Shown here: in pieces, positions 13,971 through 14,009 of the stretch
Position numbering within the stretch: position 1 is the first letter of the stretch
Layout of the letters: each line of letters begins with the position of its first letter
NCBI GenBank assembly: GCA_035411265.1
Contig: DAONSQ010000012.1
Coordinates: forward strand, 1 to 14,009
Origin: UBA1359 sp035411265
GTDB lineage: Bacteria; Patescibacteriota; Patescibacteriia; Patescibacteriales; Patescibacteriaceae
DNA: 14,009 nt
Direction: 5' to 3'
Position numbers and translations under genes: made by a program
Notes under the pieces: model-generated
The model's database searches: none
Told to the model about the DNA's origin: nothing
What the model saw: the letters and a program-made list of their open reading frames with translations, nothing else

Positions 13971-14009
13971 ATGAAAAAAGGTTTTACCCTCATTGAGCTT
14001 TTGGTAGTT
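13971..14009 (+). CDS. Second type IV pseudopilin, N-terminus only
   Basis: Thirteen codons are visible before the right edge and encode MKKG/FTLIELLVV, another class III prepilin signal with cleavage expected after Gly4 and Glu5 conserved. It follows the first pseudopilin by 46 nt, the longest gap in the pilus operon, and may have its own promoter. An AT-rich tract ending in TTTT precedes the ATG and no Shine-Dalgarno is well placed. The mature domain is outside the window. Confidence 0.88.
   Translation, partial: MKKGFTLIELLVV

Noticed and set aside
1..14009. CRISPR arrays, insertion sequences, prophage or defence genes
   Set aside because: No spaced direct repeats, transposase or integrase motifs, or terminal repeats were seen; apart from the coiled-coil hexamers the window is conventional chromosomal genes.

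Overview
The window looks like a piece of an AT-rich genome from the Candidate Phyla Radiation (Patescibacteria, probably near the Parcubacteria). This is inferred from three things: a Gram-positive-like type IV pilus cluster without secretin or PilP, many lysine-rich single-pass membrane proteins of unknown family, and SD-less starts throughout. The genetic code is standard, since all long genes read through without in-frame TGA. The exact lineage cannot be fixed from sequence inspection alone.

Layout. Positions 1-155 hold the 5' part of a tRNA-Ser(GCU) gene on the minus strand and two interlocked promoters facing opposite ways. Next comes a small two-helix membrane protein of unknown function (156-647), then tRNA-Arg(GCG) (656-727) and a good intrinsic terminator. 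recG (795-2885, plus) runs convergently into a three-gene minus-strand operon that reads, in transcription order, a membrane-anchored beta-propeller protein (6352-5072), a membrane-anchored DsbA-like thioredoxin-fold protein (5050-4289) and radA (4263-2911).

From 6476 to the right edge the plus strand is a compact type IV pilus (or type II secretion-like) operon: pilM, a pilN-like gene with a very large charged cytoplasmic extension, a pilO-like gene, an unknown single-pass membrane gene in the pilP slot, pilB, pilC, a pseudopilin, and the first 13 codons of a second pseudopilin. No pilT or prepilin peptidase gene lies in the window.

How it fits together. PilM, PilN and PilO would form the inner-membrane alignment complex. 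PilB would power assembly through the PilC platform, and the pseudopilins would be the fibre subunits. The DsbA-like protein could form the disulfide predicted in the pseudopilin (Cys77/Cys88). The dsbA-like/radA operon and the pilus operon diverge from one 120-bp region where two near-consensus promoters point at each other and share a perfect 20-bp palindrome containing both -10 boxes. RecG and RadA both process branched recombination intermediates.

Most notable: the palindromic bidirectional promoter at 6382-6446, the roughly 410-residue extension on the PilN-like protein with its in-frame hexamer repeat, and the complete absence of well-placed Shine-Dalgarno sequences and of TGA stops across all genes.
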